Part shown: piece after piece, positions 34,757 to 43,749 of the stretch | Layout of the letters: the number at the start of each line of letters is the position of its first letter | Numbering within the stretch: the first letter of the stretch is position 1 | Origin: Microbulbifer pacificus | GTDB taxonomy: Bacteria > Pseudomonadota > Gammaproteobacteria > Pseudomonadales > Cellvibrionaceae | Length of the DNA stretch: 64,000 nucleotides | Reading direction: 5' to 3' | Assembly: GCF_002959965.1 (NCBI RefSeq) | Contig: NZ_PREV01000026.1 | Coordinates: forward strand, 1,154,501-1,218,500 | The notes under the pieces: generated by a model | Seen by the model: the letters and a program-made list of their open reading frames with translations, nothing else | Databases searched by the model: none | Told to the model about the DNA's origin: nothing | Made by a program: the position numbers and the translations under genes

Positions 34757-37670
34757 ATCATCACCTCCCGTCAATGGCAAACGTCTGATCCAGCGCGTGG
34801 CCGGCAAAGAGCTCACGCTGTTTTTCGCCTCGCCAGTGGCCTACCTGTTCCTCGCCACCTTCGCCGCCGTCAGCCTGTTTGTGTTTTTCTGGGGCGAAGC
34901 GTTTTTCGCCCGCAATATCGCCGACGTGCGCCCGCTGTTCGAGTGGATGCCGCTGCTGCTGATCTTCCTCACCAGCGCGCTCACCATGCGCCTGTGGAGC
35001 GACGAGCGCGGCAAGGGCACCCTCGAGCATATCCTCACCCAGCCCGCGCCCCTGTGGCAGTTTGTGATGGGCAAGTTTGTCGCCTGCCTGGCACTGCTCG
35101 GGATCGCGCTCGCCATCACCCTGCCGCTGCCGGTCACCGTGGCCATCATTGGCGATCTCGACTGGGGCCCGGTGTGGGCGGGCTACCTGGCGACCTTCCT
35201 GCTGGGGGCGGCTTACCTCAGCATCGGCCTGTTTGTTTCCGCCCGCGCCAGTAACCAGATCGTCAGCCTGATTGTCGCCTCTGCCCTCTGCGGCCTGTTC
35301 TACCTGATAGGCACGCCGCTGCTCACCGACTTTTTCGGCAACACCGCCGGCGAATGGCTGCGCAATCTGAGCACCGGTGCGCGCTTTGATGCCATTACCC
35401 GCGGCGTACTCGACCTGCCAGACCTCTACTATTACCTGAGCCTGTGCGCCGTGTTCCTCTCATTGAATACCCTGGTGCTGGAGCGCGAACGCTGGGCCAA
35501 TGGCGGCGACCGCAAACACCGCCAGGCCTGGCACACGGTCACCGCCCTGCTGGTGATCAACTCCCTGGGTGCCAATCTATGGCTGGGTCAGCTCAAGTCC
35601 CTGCGCACCGATGTGACCGAAGGCAATCTGTACTCCATTTCCCCGGCCACCGAGCAATACCTCAACCAGCTACAGGAGCCCCTGCTGATCCGCGGCTATT
35701 TCAGCGGCAAAACCCACCCGCTACTGGCGCCGCTGGTGCCGCAGATGCGCGACCTGCTGCGGGAATACGAAGTGGCAGGTAACGGTCGGGTACGGGTGGA
35801 AATCATCGATCCCACCCAGGAGCCAGAATTGGAAGAAGAGGCCAACCGTAAATACGGTATCGCGCCCGTCCCCTTCCAGGTGGCAGACCGCTACCAGGCA
35901 TCCATCGTCAGTTCTTACTTCGATGTACTGGTGCAGTACGGCGACGAGTACGAAGTGCTGGGTTTCCGCGACCTGATCGAGGTGAGCGCGGAGCGGGAAA
36001 CCGACGTGGACGTACAGCTGCGCAACCCGGAGTACGACCTGACCCGCGCGGTGAAAAAAGTCCTGCAGAGCTACCAGAGCGAGGGCAACTTATTCGATAC
36101 GGTGCAGGGCTCACTGGAATTTACCGCCTACGTTTCCGCCGATGAACAGCTGCCGGAACAACTGGCCGAGTTCAAACAGTCCATCCGCGAGCGTGTGGAA
36201 GACATGCAGGCAGAGGCCGGCGAGCGGCTGTCGGTCAGCTTTATTGACCCGCAAGCAGATGGCGGCAAGGTCGCACAACAGATTGCAGAGGATTACGGCT
36301 TCCAGCCCATGGCCGCGAGCCTGATCGGCCGTCCCTTCTATTTTTACCTGACACTCGCCCGCGATGATCAGCATGACAAAGTGGTGCAGATTCCTCTCGA
36401 CGATCTCACTGCCGACACTTTTGAGCGCAATCTCGAAGCGGGCATCAAGCGCTTCGCCAGCGGCTTCACCAAAACCGTGGCGCTGGTGACACCGGCGGAC
36501 GATTTCAGCCACGGCATGGGCGGCGGTGCGCGCTTCAGTCAGCTGGAAACCCTGCTCGGTGCCGAGCTGAACGTGGAGCGGGAAGACCTCAGCGACGGCC
36601 GCGTATCCGGCAACGCGGATATTCTGATGTTGCTGGCACCGCGCAACCTGAGCGAGAAAGCCCTGTATGCGGTGGACCAGTTCCTGATGCAGGGGGGCAC
36701 CGTGATCGCCGCCACCTCCCCCTACAGCGCCAACCTGTCGAACCGCAGCCTGAGCCTGAACCGGGTCAACAGCGGCCTGGAAAAATGGCTCGATCACATG
36801 GGCCTGAAGGTGGACAACAAGTTGGTGCTGGACCCGCAAAACAGCGCCTTCCCGGTACCGGTCACCCGCAACGTGGGCGGTTTCCAACTGCAGGAACTGC
36901 GCATGCTGGATTACCCCTACTTTATCGACGTGCGCGGCGACGGTCTCAATGCCGACAACCCCATCACCGGCAATCTTCCCCAGGCCACCGTCAGCTGGGC
37001 CTCCCCCATTCAGGTGGATGAAGAGAAGTCTGCTGCACGCAGCATTACCCAGCTGCTGCGCAGTTCCGACAGTGCCTGGCTGTCCAGCAACACCAACGTG
37101 ATGCCACGCTACGTGGACGGTCAGATCAGCGCCTTCACCCCCGAGGGCGAACGCGCCTCGCACCTGTTGGGTGTGGTCAGTGCCGGACGTTTCGACTCCT
37201 ACTTTGCCAATAAACCGTCACCACTAGCGCAAGCAGAAAGTGCCGCAGAAAACACGGCGGAAGGCGAAAGCGAAAACGACAGCGCAAGTGACGCCAGCCA
37301 GCTGGAGAACCTGCCCAGCCAGATCAGCCGATCACCGGAATCTGCGCGCATCATCCTGTTCGCCTCCAACGACTTCCTGCGGGATCAGGTGGTGCGCATG
37401 AGCGGCGCCGCAGCCGGCGGTGACTACCTCAATACCTTGCAACTGGCGGCCAACAGTGTGGACTGGTCTCTGGAAGATGCAGGCCTGCTCAGCATCCGCG
37501 CCCGCAGCCACTTCAACCGCACCCTGCCCCCCATGGAGCAGGACAGCCGGCTGTTCTGGGAATCACTGAACTATATCGCCGCACTGCTGGCACTGGGCAT
37601 CGTCGCCCTGATCCAACAGCTGCGTAACCGCGCCCGCCAGCAGCGCTACCAACAACTGCTGGCCGGCTGA
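34746..37670 (+). CDS. ABC-2 permease fused to GldG-like periplasmic auxiliary protein
   Basis: 974 aa from the ATG at 34746. Residues about 15-240 form a six-helix ABC-2/GldF-like permease opening RVAGKELTLFFASPVAYLF, with the SDERGKGTLEHILTQP cytoplasmic motif. After another helix, VTEGNLYSISPATEQYL opens a GldG/ABC_transp_aux domain (about residues 295-800) of periplasmic type. An acidic linker (E/N/S/A-rich) follows, and one last helix, LNYIAALLALGIVALIQQL, sits near the C-terminus. In Bacteroidetes GldF and GldG are separate proteins of the gliding/secretion machinery. The substrate here is unknown. Confidence 0.9.
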   Translation: MRPESSPPVNGKRLIQRVAGKELTLFFASPVAYLFLATFAAVSLFVFFWGEAFFARNIADVRPLFEWMPLLLIFLTSALTMRLWSDERGKGTLEHILTQPAPLWQFVMGKFVACLALLGIALAITLPLPVTVAIIGDLDWGPVWAGYLATFLLGAAYLSIGLFVSARASNQIVSLIVASALCGLFYLIGTPLLTDFFGNTAGEWLRNLSTGARFDAITRGVLDLPDLYYYLSLCAVFLSLNTLVLERERWANGGDRKHRQAWHTVTALLVINSLGANLWLGQLKSLRTDVTEGNLYSISPATEQYLNQLQEPLLIRGYFSGKTHPLLAPLVPQMRDLLREYEVAGNGRVRVEIIDPTQEPELEEEANRKYGIAPVPFQVADRYQASIVSSYFDVLVQYGDEYEVLGFRDLIEVSAERETDVDVQLRNPEYDLTRAVKKVLQSYQSEGNLFDTVQGSLEFTAYVSADEQLPEQLAEFKQSIRERVEDMQAEAGERLSVSFIDPQADGGKVAQQIAEDYGFQPMAASLIGRPFYFYLTLARDDQHDKVVQIPLDDLTADTFERNLEAGIKRFASGFTKTVALVTPADDFSHGMGGGARFSQLETLLGAELNVEREDLSDGRVSGNADILMLLAPRNLSEKALYAVDQFLMQGGTVIAATSPYSANLSNRSLSLNRVNSGLEKWLDHMGLKVDNKLVLDPQNSAFPVPVTRNVGGFQLQELRMLDYPYFIDVRGDGLNADNPITGNLPQATVSWASPIQVDEEKSAARSITQLLRSSDSAWLSSNTNVMPRYVDGQISAFTPEGERASHLLGVVSAGRFDSYFANKPSPLAQAESAAENTAEGESENDSASDASQLENLPSQISRSPESARIILFASNDFLRDQVVRMSGAAAGGDYLNTLQLAANSVDWSLEDAGLLSIRARSHFNRTLPPMEQDSRLFWESLNYIAALLALGIVALIQQLRNRARQQRYQQLLAG

Positions 37671-37691
37671 GGAGGATAGGAGAAATAGCGC

Positions 37692-38675
37692 ATGAAAAAT
37701 CTACAAATGGCGTTGAGTGGCGTGCTGGCCCTGCAGCTGGTCCTCGCCACCGGCCTGTTCTGGGAATCCACCTCCCGACAACAGGCACAGGCGCAGGCCA
37801 CCCAACTGGTACAGACAGAAACCAATGCCCTGCAGCGACTGGAGATTGCCGGTGACGACGAACACGTTACCCTGGTACGCAAAGACGGACAGTGGCTGCT
37901 GCCCGAACTCCACGACCTGCCGGTAAACGGTGACAAGCTGGATACCCTGCTGGAAAAACTCACCGCACTGAAAGGCAACTGGCCGGTGGCCACCAGCAAC
38001 AGCGCCCGCGAACGCTTCGAGGTGGCGGAAGAAAAATTCCGCAAGCACCTGAAGCTGTACTCCGCGGAAGGGGATAAGCCGGCGCTGGAACTGTTTGTGG
38101 GCACCTCACCGGGCTTCCGCAAGGTGCATGTGCGCCGCGCCGATGACGACGCCATCTATGCGGTGGAATTGAACAGCTTTGACCTGCCCACAACCACCGA
38201 CAGCTGGCTGGACAAATCCCTGCTGGCCGCCGGTACACTGGAGCAGATTCAGGGCCCGGACTATGCACTGGAAAAAGCGGAAGACGGTTGGAAGTTTGCC
38301 GCTGCTGACTCGGGTGACGGGGAACAGACGCCCGCAGTGGACCCCGGCAAAGCCCGGGAACTGGCTGCGGCACTGGAAAAGCTGCGTATTACCAAAGCCG
38401 TCGACAACGCCAGCGAAAGTGCTCTGCAGGCGGAGGAGACGGAAATCGTGGTGCAGACCAGTGAGGGGGAGCGACGCTACCACTTCGCCAGCGCCGACGA
38501 CAAATACTATGTGCGCCGGGACGACCGCGAACAGCTCTTTGAAATCAGCCAGCACGATTTCGATCGGGTAACGAATAAACGCCGCCAGGATCTGGTGCTG
38601 ATTGAACGGGAAGAAGAGGAACAGACCGCGGAAGAGAAAGCGGAGTCGACGAAAGAGGAAGCCACTCAGAGCTGA
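37692..38675 (+). CDS. DUF4340 protein of the GldFG-type ABC operon
   Basis: 327 aa. A single N-terminal membrane segment (LQMALSGVLALQLVLATGLF) anchors a periplasmic body with repeated DUF4340 units: LVRKDGQWLLPE with NGDKLDTLLEKLTALK, and ALEKAEDGWKF with ALEKLRITKAVDN. The C-terminus is a long Glu/Lys-rich tail. DUF4340 proteins regularly follow GldA/GldFG-like ABC genes, and here the gene follows by 21 bases with an AGGAGG-like site. Its role is probably structural or substrate-presenting; it has no catalytic motif. Confidence 0.85.
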   Translation: MKNLQMALSGVLALQLVLATGLFWESTSRQQAQAQATQLVQTETNALQRLEIAGDDEHVTLVRKDGQWLLPELHDLPVNGDKLDTLLEKLTALKGNWPVATSNSARERFEVAEEKFRKHLKLYSAEGDKPALELFVGTSPGFRKVHVRRADDDAIYAVELNSFDLPTTTDSWLDKSLLAAGTLEQIQGPDYALEKAEDGWKFAAADSGDGEQTPAVDPGKARELAAALEKLRITKAVDNASESALQAEETEIVVQTSEGERRYHFASADDKYYVRRDDREQLFEISQHDFDRVTNKRRQDLVLIEREEEEQTAEEKAESTKEEATQS

Positions 38676-38694
38676 CATCGGGCGACAGCACGAT

Positions 38695-38723
38695 AAAAAA
38701 CCCGCGCAGCGCGCGGGTTTTTT
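38695..38723. terminator. Bidirectional terminator between the DUF4340 gene and a GspE-type gene
   Basis: CCCGCGC-AGC-GCGCGGG gives a perfect 7-bp GC stem, with six A before and six T after. It serves converging genes on both strands. Confidence 0.9.
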
Positions 38724-38735
38724 ATTGGCCGTCGT

Positions 38736-40538
38736 TTAAAAAGCAATATCCGGCGGCGGTGCCACCCGCAGTACTTCCTGCACAGTGGTAATACCCGCGG
38801 CCACCTTTCTCGCCCCCGATAAACGCAGGCTGTTCATGCCCTCACGCATCCCCTGACGTCGCACCTGCTGCAGGTCGCAATCGTGGGTGACCAGGGACTG
38901 GATGCCCTCACTGAATGGGAGAATTTCATAGATACCCTGACGGCCGCGGTAACCGGTATTGCGGCAATCCAGGCAACCCTCCGGCTGATACACCACTTCC
39001 GGCTTGGGCGCCTTCCAGGGTTTCACCAGCGCCTGCCAATCCTCGTCGCTCACTTCCGTTTTGCGTTTGCAGCTGGGGCAGAGGGTGCGCACCAGACGCT
39101 GGGCCATCACGCCGAGCACGGTAGATTTCAGCAGGTAGTGGGGAAGCCCCAGGTCCAGCAGACGGGTCACCGCGGTAGGCGCATCGTTGGTGTGCAGGGT
39201 GGAGATCACCAGGTGACCGGTGAGCGCCGCCTGTACCGCCATCTGCGCGGTTTCCAGGTCGCGGATCTCGCCCACCATGATGATGTCCGGGTCCTGACGC
39301 ATCAGGGTGCGGATGCCAGCGGCGAAATCCAGGCCGATGCTGTGGTGCACCTGGGTCTGGTTAAAGCTGTCTTCCACCATCTCGATGGGGTCTTCGATGG
39401 TGGATACATTCACCTCGGTGGAGGCGAGCTGTTTCAGCGCGGTATACAGGGTGGTGGTTTTACCGGAACCGGTAGGACCGGTGACCAGCACAATGCCATT
39501 GGGGCGGCCGAGCATGGTTTGCCAGCGGGCCAGGTCGTCGCCGCCAAGGCCGAGATCGGTGTAGGACCGGGCCAGCACTTCCGGGTCAAAGATCCGCATC
39601 ACCAGTTTTTCGCCGAAGGCGGTGGGCAGGGTGGAAAGGCGCAGTTCCACCTCGCTGCCATCGGGGCGCTTGGTCTTGATACGGCCGTCCTGGGGTTTGC
39701 GCTTCTCCGCCACATTCATACGGCCGAGGATCTTCAGGCGGCTGGTGACAGCGGCGTTGACCTGGTCCGGCAACTCGTGGATCGGGTGCAGGATGCCGTC
39801 GATACGGAAGCGGATGCGCCCGACGTCACGACGGGGCTCGATATGAATATCACTGGCGCGCTGATCGAAGGCGTGCTGTAGCAGCCAGTCGACAATATTG
39901 ACGATGTGCTGGTCGTTGGCCTCCGGATCTTTGAGGTTGCCCAATTCCAGCAGCTGCTCGAAGTTGTTGGCAGCGGAGGTACCCTTGAGGCCACTGGCAC
40001 CGGTGATCGAATGGGCCAGGGAGTAGAACTCGGTACCGTAGCGTTTGATATCCGCCGGGTCCGCCACCACTCGCTGCACGGTACGGCCACTGGTGTGCTC
40101 GAGCTGTTCCTCCCAGCCGGAGGTGTAGGGCTGAGCGGTGGCCACCAGCAGCATGTCCTTACTGGCCTCCACACACAGGATCTGGTGGCGCTTGGCGAAC
40201 TGGAAACTCATCACCTCGGTGACCGCCGCCACATTCACCTTGAGCGGGTCGATGTGGTAAAGGCCGTGGGAGGAGGTATCCGCCAGCCACTGGGTAAGGA
40301 TGGAGGCGTCCAGCACCTTGCCGGGCTTTTTCAGGTTGGGCAGCTCGCAGCTGGCAATATAGGTAAGCGGGTGCATCTGCGCCTGCTCGGCGGTGCGCGG
40401 TGTGCCGATCAGGCGGTTGGCATCCGGGCGGCTCACATATCCCTGGCTTACCAGGTCTTCCAGTAACCCCGGCAGGTCGAGAATCCTGTCCGCCCCTCTT
40501 GCCCCTTTTGTCCCGCCCGTCACAGTGCCCACAGCCAT
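38736..40538 (-). CDS. GspE/PilB-family secretion or pilus assembly ATPase
   Basis: 600 aa. An N-terminal MshEN-like regulatory part of about 170 residues precedes the ATPase: ASDIHIEPR, the Walker A GPTGSGKTTTLY, the Asp-box STIEDPIE, Walker B DPDIIMVGEIRD and the His-box STLHTNDA. CPSC and CLDC flank a zinc-binding loop of about 35 residues in the C-terminal domain, typical of GspE/PilB. It drives pseudopilus or pilus extension. No other secretion or pilus genes are nearby, so it is an orphan here. The start is ATG at 40538; a GTG two codons later has better spacing to AAAGG. Confidence 0.93.
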   Translation of the reverse strand: MAVGTVTGGTKGARGADRILDLPGLLEDLVSQGYVSRPDANRLIGTPRTAEQAQMHPLTYIASCELPNLKKPGKVLDASILTQWLADTSSHGLYHIDPLKVNVAAVTEVMSFQFAKRHQILCVEASKDMLLVATAQPYTSGWEEQLEHTSGRTVQRVVADPADIKRYGTEFYSLAHSITGASGLKGTSAANNFEQLLELGNLKDPEANDQHIVNIVDWLLQHAFDQRASDIHIEPRRDVGRIRFRIDGILHPIHELPDQVNAAVTSRLKILGRMNVAEKRKPQDGRIKTKRPDGSEVELRLSTLPTAFGEKLVMRIFDPEVLARSYTDLGLGGDDLARWQTMLGRPNGIVLVTGPTGSGKTTTLYTALKQLASTEVNVSTIEDPIEMVEDSFNQTQVHHSIGLDFAAGIRTLMRQDPDIIMVGEIRDLETAQMAVQAALTGHLVISTLHTNDAPTAVTRLLDLGLPHYLLKSTVLGVMAQRLVRTLCPSCKRKTEVSDEDWQALVKPWKAPKPEVVYQPEGCLDCRNTGYRGRQGIYEILPFSEGIQSLVTHDCDLQQVRRQGMREGMNSLRLSGARKVAAGITTVQEVLRVAPPPDIAF

Positions 40539-40749
40539 ACCTTTGCACCCGTCTACGCTTAGTGTGAAGGCGCATTGTAGCTCTTATGACGGGTGGCAAC
40601 AGTGCGTCAGGTCCACAGATAATCGCCGAAACTCCCTCGTCACACCGGTGTCACTGTGCCCTCGGCGGATGTTGGGGTACCATGCCGCCAAATTTGGCCG
40701 CCCCGGTGGCTTTTCATCCAACTGTCAGGACCGGAAAAAGGAACAAACC

Positions 40750-41427
40750 ATGCCCCTGTCCAATATCGCCAACCTGTTCGGCCGCTCGCCGATCAAGCCC
40801 ATCAAGGAGCACATGGCGACCGCCCACAAGGCGTCAGCGGATCTGGTGCCCTTCTTCGAAGCTCTTATGCAAGAGGACTTCGACACCGCCAAAACCATCC
40901 AGCAGCGCATCTCCGCCACCGAAAACCGCGCCGACGACATCAAAAAAGACCTGCGCCTGCACCTGCCGGACAGTCTGTTCATGCCGGTTTCCCGTACCGA
41001 CCTGCTGGAGCTGCTCCACGCCCAGGACGAAGTGGCCAACACCGCCCAGGACATCGCCGGTCTCGCCATCGGTCGCCAGATGCAGGTACCCGAGGCACTG
41101 CGCACCCAGATGCAGACCTTCGTGGAGAGCGCCGTCGCCGCCTCTGCCCAGGCCCTCACCGCGATCAACGAGCTGGACGAGCTGCTGGAATCCGGTTTCG
41201 CCGGGCGCGAAGTGGATATCGCCCAGCGCATGACCGAAGAGCTGGATGAGCTGGAGCGCAAGTCCGACAAGCTCGAAGTACAGGTGCGCTCCGCCCTGTT
41301 CAAAATAGAAAAAGAACTGCCTCCCGTGGACGTGATATTCCTGTATCGCGTTATCGAGTGGGTCGGCGATCTGGCCGACCGCGCGCACGCCGTCGGCAAC
41401 CGACTACAGCTGTTGCTTGCGCGTTAA
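40750..41427 (+). CDS. DUF47 PhoU-like phosphate transport accessory protein (TIGR00153 family)
   Basis: 225 aa from the ATG at 40750, preceded by AAGGA. An all-helical PhoU-like fold is evident, with E/D-rich helices such as TENRADDIKKDLRLHLPDSL, RTDLLELLHAQDEVANTAQD and the C-terminal YRVIEWVGDLADRAHAVGNR. It lies 12 bases before the PiT transporter and is coexpressed with it in many bacteria, where DUF47 proteins modulate low-affinity phosphate uptake. It is divergent from the GspE-type gene. Confidence 0.93.
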   Translation: MPLSNIANLFGRSPIKPIKEHMATAHKASADLVPFFEALMQEDFDTAKTIQQRISATENRADDIKKDLRLHLPDSLFMPVSRTDLLELLHAQDEVANTAQDIAGLAIGRQMQVPEALRTQMQTFVESAVAASAQALTAINELDELLESGFAGREVDIAQRMTEELDELERKSDKLEVQVRSALFKIEKELPPVDVIFLYRVIEWVGDLADRAHAVGNRLQLLLAR

Positions 41428-41439
41428 AGGGGACAGACC

Positions 41440-42717
41440 ATGGACATCATTGCTCAGTACGGCCACATCTTTCTGATTCTGGCCTGCGTCTTCGGCTTCT
41501 TCATGGCCTGGGGCGTAGGCGCAAACGACGTGGCCAATGCCATGGGAACCTCGGTAGGCTCCCGCGCACTGACCATCAAACAGGCGATCATCATCGCCAT
41601 GATCTTCGAATTCGCCGGTGCCTATCTCGCCGGCGGCGAGGTAACCGCCACCATCCGCAAAGGCATTATTTCTCCGGACCTGTTTGCGGATAAACCGGAG
41701 CTGCTGATTTACGGCATGCTCTCCGCCCTGCTGGCCGCGGGCACCTGGCTGATGATCGCCAGCATCCTCGGTTGGCCGGTATCCACCACTCACTCCATCG
41801 TCGGCGCCATTGTTGGCTTCTCTGCCGTAGGTATTTCCGTGGACGCGGTATCCTGGGGCAAGGTGGGCAGTATTGTCGCCAGCTGGGTGGTCTCTCCGGT
41901 ACTGGCCGGCACCTTTTCGTTCCTGCTGTTCCGCAGCGTACAGCGCCTGATCCTCAACACCGAGGATCCCTTCACCAACGCCAAGCGCTACATCCCCATC
42001 TACATGTTTGCTGTGGGCTGGATGATCGCCATGGTCACCCTCACCAAGGGTCTCAGTCACGTGCTGAAAGACGCGAACATCAGCCTCGCCTTCTGGCAGG
42101 ACGCGCTGATCGCCGGGGTGGTCGGCCTTATCGTGATGGGTGTGGGCATGGTGATGATCAAGCGCATCAAACGCGACCCCGAGCGCGAGCGCGGCAATCG
42201 CTTCGCCAACGTAGAGCGGGTATTCGCCATCCTGATGATTTTCACCGCCTGTGCCATGGCCTTCGCCCACGGCTCCAACGACGTGGCCAACGCCGTCGGC
42301 CCGCTGGCGGCGATTGTAAACACCGTGCAGCAGGGCGCCGTGACCGCCAAGGCGGTCATGCCCTCCTGGATCCTGCTGCTGGGGGGCGTGGGTATCGTGG
42401 TCGGCCTCGCCACCTACGGTTTCAAGGTGATGGCCACCATCGGCCAGAAGATCACCGAGCTGACTCCGAGCCGCGGTTTCGCCGCCGAGCTGGGTGCCGC
42501 CTCCACCGTGGTACTGGCTTCCGGTACCGGCCTGCCGATTTCCACCACCCACACGCTGGTGGGCGCAGTACTTGGCGTGGGCCTGGCGCGTGGTATCGGC
42601 GCACTCAACCTGCGTATGATCACGACCATTGTCGCCTCCTGGATCGTCACCCTGCCCGCTGGCGCCGGCCTGGCGATCCTGTTCTTCTTCTTCTTCAAGG
42701 GCGTCTTCGGTTGGTAA
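41440..42717 (+). CDS. pit: Inorganic phosphate transporter, PiT family
   Basis: 425 aa with about ten to eleven membrane helices. The duplicated PiT signature is clear: GANDVANAMGTSVGSRAL near the N-terminus and HGSNDVANAVGPLAAI in the C-terminal half, and the paired GWPVSTTHSIVGA and GLPISTTHTLVGAVLG. It imports phosphate with H+ or Na+ at the inner membrane. It forms a two-gene operon with the DUF47 gene and ends in a strong terminator. Confidence 0.96.
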   Translation: MDIIAQYGHIFLILACVFGFFMAWGVGANDVANAMGTSVGSRALTIKQAIIIAMIFEFAGAYLAGGEVTATIRKGIISPDLFADKPELLIYGMLSALLAAGTWLMIASILGWPVSTTHSIVGAIVGFSAVGISVDAVSWGKVGSIVASWVVSPVLAGTFSFLLFRSVQRLILNTEDPFTNAKRYIPIYMFAVGWMIAMVTLTKGLSHVLKDANISLAFWQDALIAGVVGLIVMGVGMVMIKRIKRDPERERGNRFANVERVFAILMIFTACAMAFAHGSNDVANAVGPLAAIVNTVQQGAVTAKAVMPSWILLLGGVGIVVGLATYGFKVMATIGQKITELTPSRGFAAELGAASTVVLASGTGLPISTTHTLVGAVLGVGLARGIGALNLRMITTIVASWIVTLPAGAGLAILFFFFFKGVFGW

Positions 42718-42788
42718 CAAGGGGCTGGTAACAACAACCTCGAGCGCGCCGGACGGAAATAGAAATTACCGGCGGCGCCTGTTAAAAA

Positions 42789-42817
42789 GGGAGCGCTGTT
42801 CAGCGCTCCCTTTTTTT
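42789..42817 (+). terminator. Rho-independent terminator after the PiT transporter
   Basis: GGGAGCGCTG-TT-CAGCGCTCCC forms a perfect 10-bp stem followed by seven T. Confidence 0.95.
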
Positions 42818-42846
42818 GTGCTGGCAAAATTGAGAAGGAAACTCCC

Positions 42847-43644
42847 ATGCAACTGCCCATTTACCAGGCCGACGCCTTCACCTCCGAACTGTTCAAGGGC
42901 AACCCCGCCGCCTACGTTCCGCTCAGCCACTGGCTCGACGATCAGCTGATGCAACAGATCGCCGCGGAAAACAATCTCGCGGAAACCGCGTTTACCGTCC
43001 CCGCCGACAACGGCTTCGAACTGCGTTGGTTCTCCCCCACCGAAGAAGTGCCTCTGTGCGGCCATGCCACCCTCGTCACCGCGCATCTGCTGTGGACGGA
43101 GCTGGGGTTCACCGACGACACCATTCACTTTTACACCCGCAGCGGCGAGCTGATGGTGCGTCGGGCAAACGGGTTGCTGGCGCTGGACTTTCCCGCGCAG
43201 AAAAACAGTGAAATTCCCTTAGCCGAAAGCTATGCACAAGCTCTGGGCGCGACACCTGTGCGAGCGCTGGAAATCACCGGTTCCAATCAGCAGCTGCTGC
43301 TGGAGTTCACCTCCGCCGACACCGTCGCCGGTCTTGCTCCCGACATGCGCGCGGTAAAAAACCTCCCCTACAAAGGCGTGATCTGCACCGCCCCCGGAGA
43401 TGGCTTCGACTGCGACTTCGTCAGTCGCTTCTTCGCCCCGGCCATCGGTATCGACGAAGACCCGGTGACGGGCTCCGCGCATACCCGGCTGGTACCGTTC
43501 TGGGCGCAGAAACTCGGCAAGACGATATTGAAAGCGAAACAGGTTTCACCGCGGGGTGGTGAGCTGGAGTGCGAATTGAATGGTGACAGGGTGATCATGC
43601 GCGGCCGCGCGGTGACGTACCTCAAAGGACAAATCAACCTCTAA
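42847..43644 (+). CDS. PhzF-family isomerase-like protein
   Basis: 265 aa, normal for the family. The diaminopimelate-epimerase-like fold shows FKGNPAAYV, NNLAETAFTV with the family's catalytic Glu, WFSPTEEVPLCGHATL, and DEDPVTGSAHTRLVPFWAQ at the C-terminal half. PhzF itself isomerises a phenazine precursor; most relatives, such as this isolated gene, have unknown substrates and no phenazine genes nearby. The ATG is preceded by AGAAGGAA-type sequence. Confidence 0.93.
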   Translation: MQLPIYQADAFTSELFKGNPAAYVPLSHWLDDQLMQQIAAENNLAETAFTVPADNGFELRWFSPTEEVPLCGHATLVTAHLLWTELGFTDDTIHFYTRSGELMVRRANGLLALDFPAQKNSEIPLAESYAQALGATPVRALEITGSNQQLLLEFTSADTVAGLAPDMRAVKNLPYKGVICTAPGDGFDCDFVSRFFAPAIGIDEDPVTGSAHTRLVPFWAQKLGKTILKAKQVSPRGGELECELNGDRVIMRGRAVTYLKGQINL

Positions 43645-43670
43645 ACTCAAGTTTGACCGGAGTGCTGAAT

Positions 43671-43736
43671 TTTTCGCGAAGGTGTCGCTACCGGTGCAGT
43701 CTTGCAAGACCTTCTAAAACAGGAATGTTTTAAAAG
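43671..43736. repeat. Dispersed repeat related to the 33.5-kb inverted-repeat element, with hairpin
   Basis: 43681-43711 (GGTGTCGCTACCGGTGCAGT, then CTTGCAAGACC) aligns with the arm of the element at 33548-33579, sharing GCGAAGG, GTCG, CCGGT.CAG and TTGC.AGACC. Immediately after it CTTCTAAAAC-AGGAAT-GTTTTAAAAG forms a hairpin with one mismatch (43711-43736). It lies between the PhzF-like gene and convergent DUF6314-like gene, where it may act as a terminator. Confidence 0.6.
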
Positions 43737-43749
43737 AGCCTCCAAAAAA

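Noticed and set aside
40600..40749. Pho box upstream of the DUF47-PiT operon
   Set aside because: GTCACACCGGTGTCAC is palindromic rather than the tandem 11-base repeat of a Pho box; match too weak.
41404..42720. Minus-strand open frame opposite the PiT transporter
   Set aside because: Gly/His/Asp-rich translation typical of antisense membrane-protein sequence; the plus strand has the complete PiT signatures.
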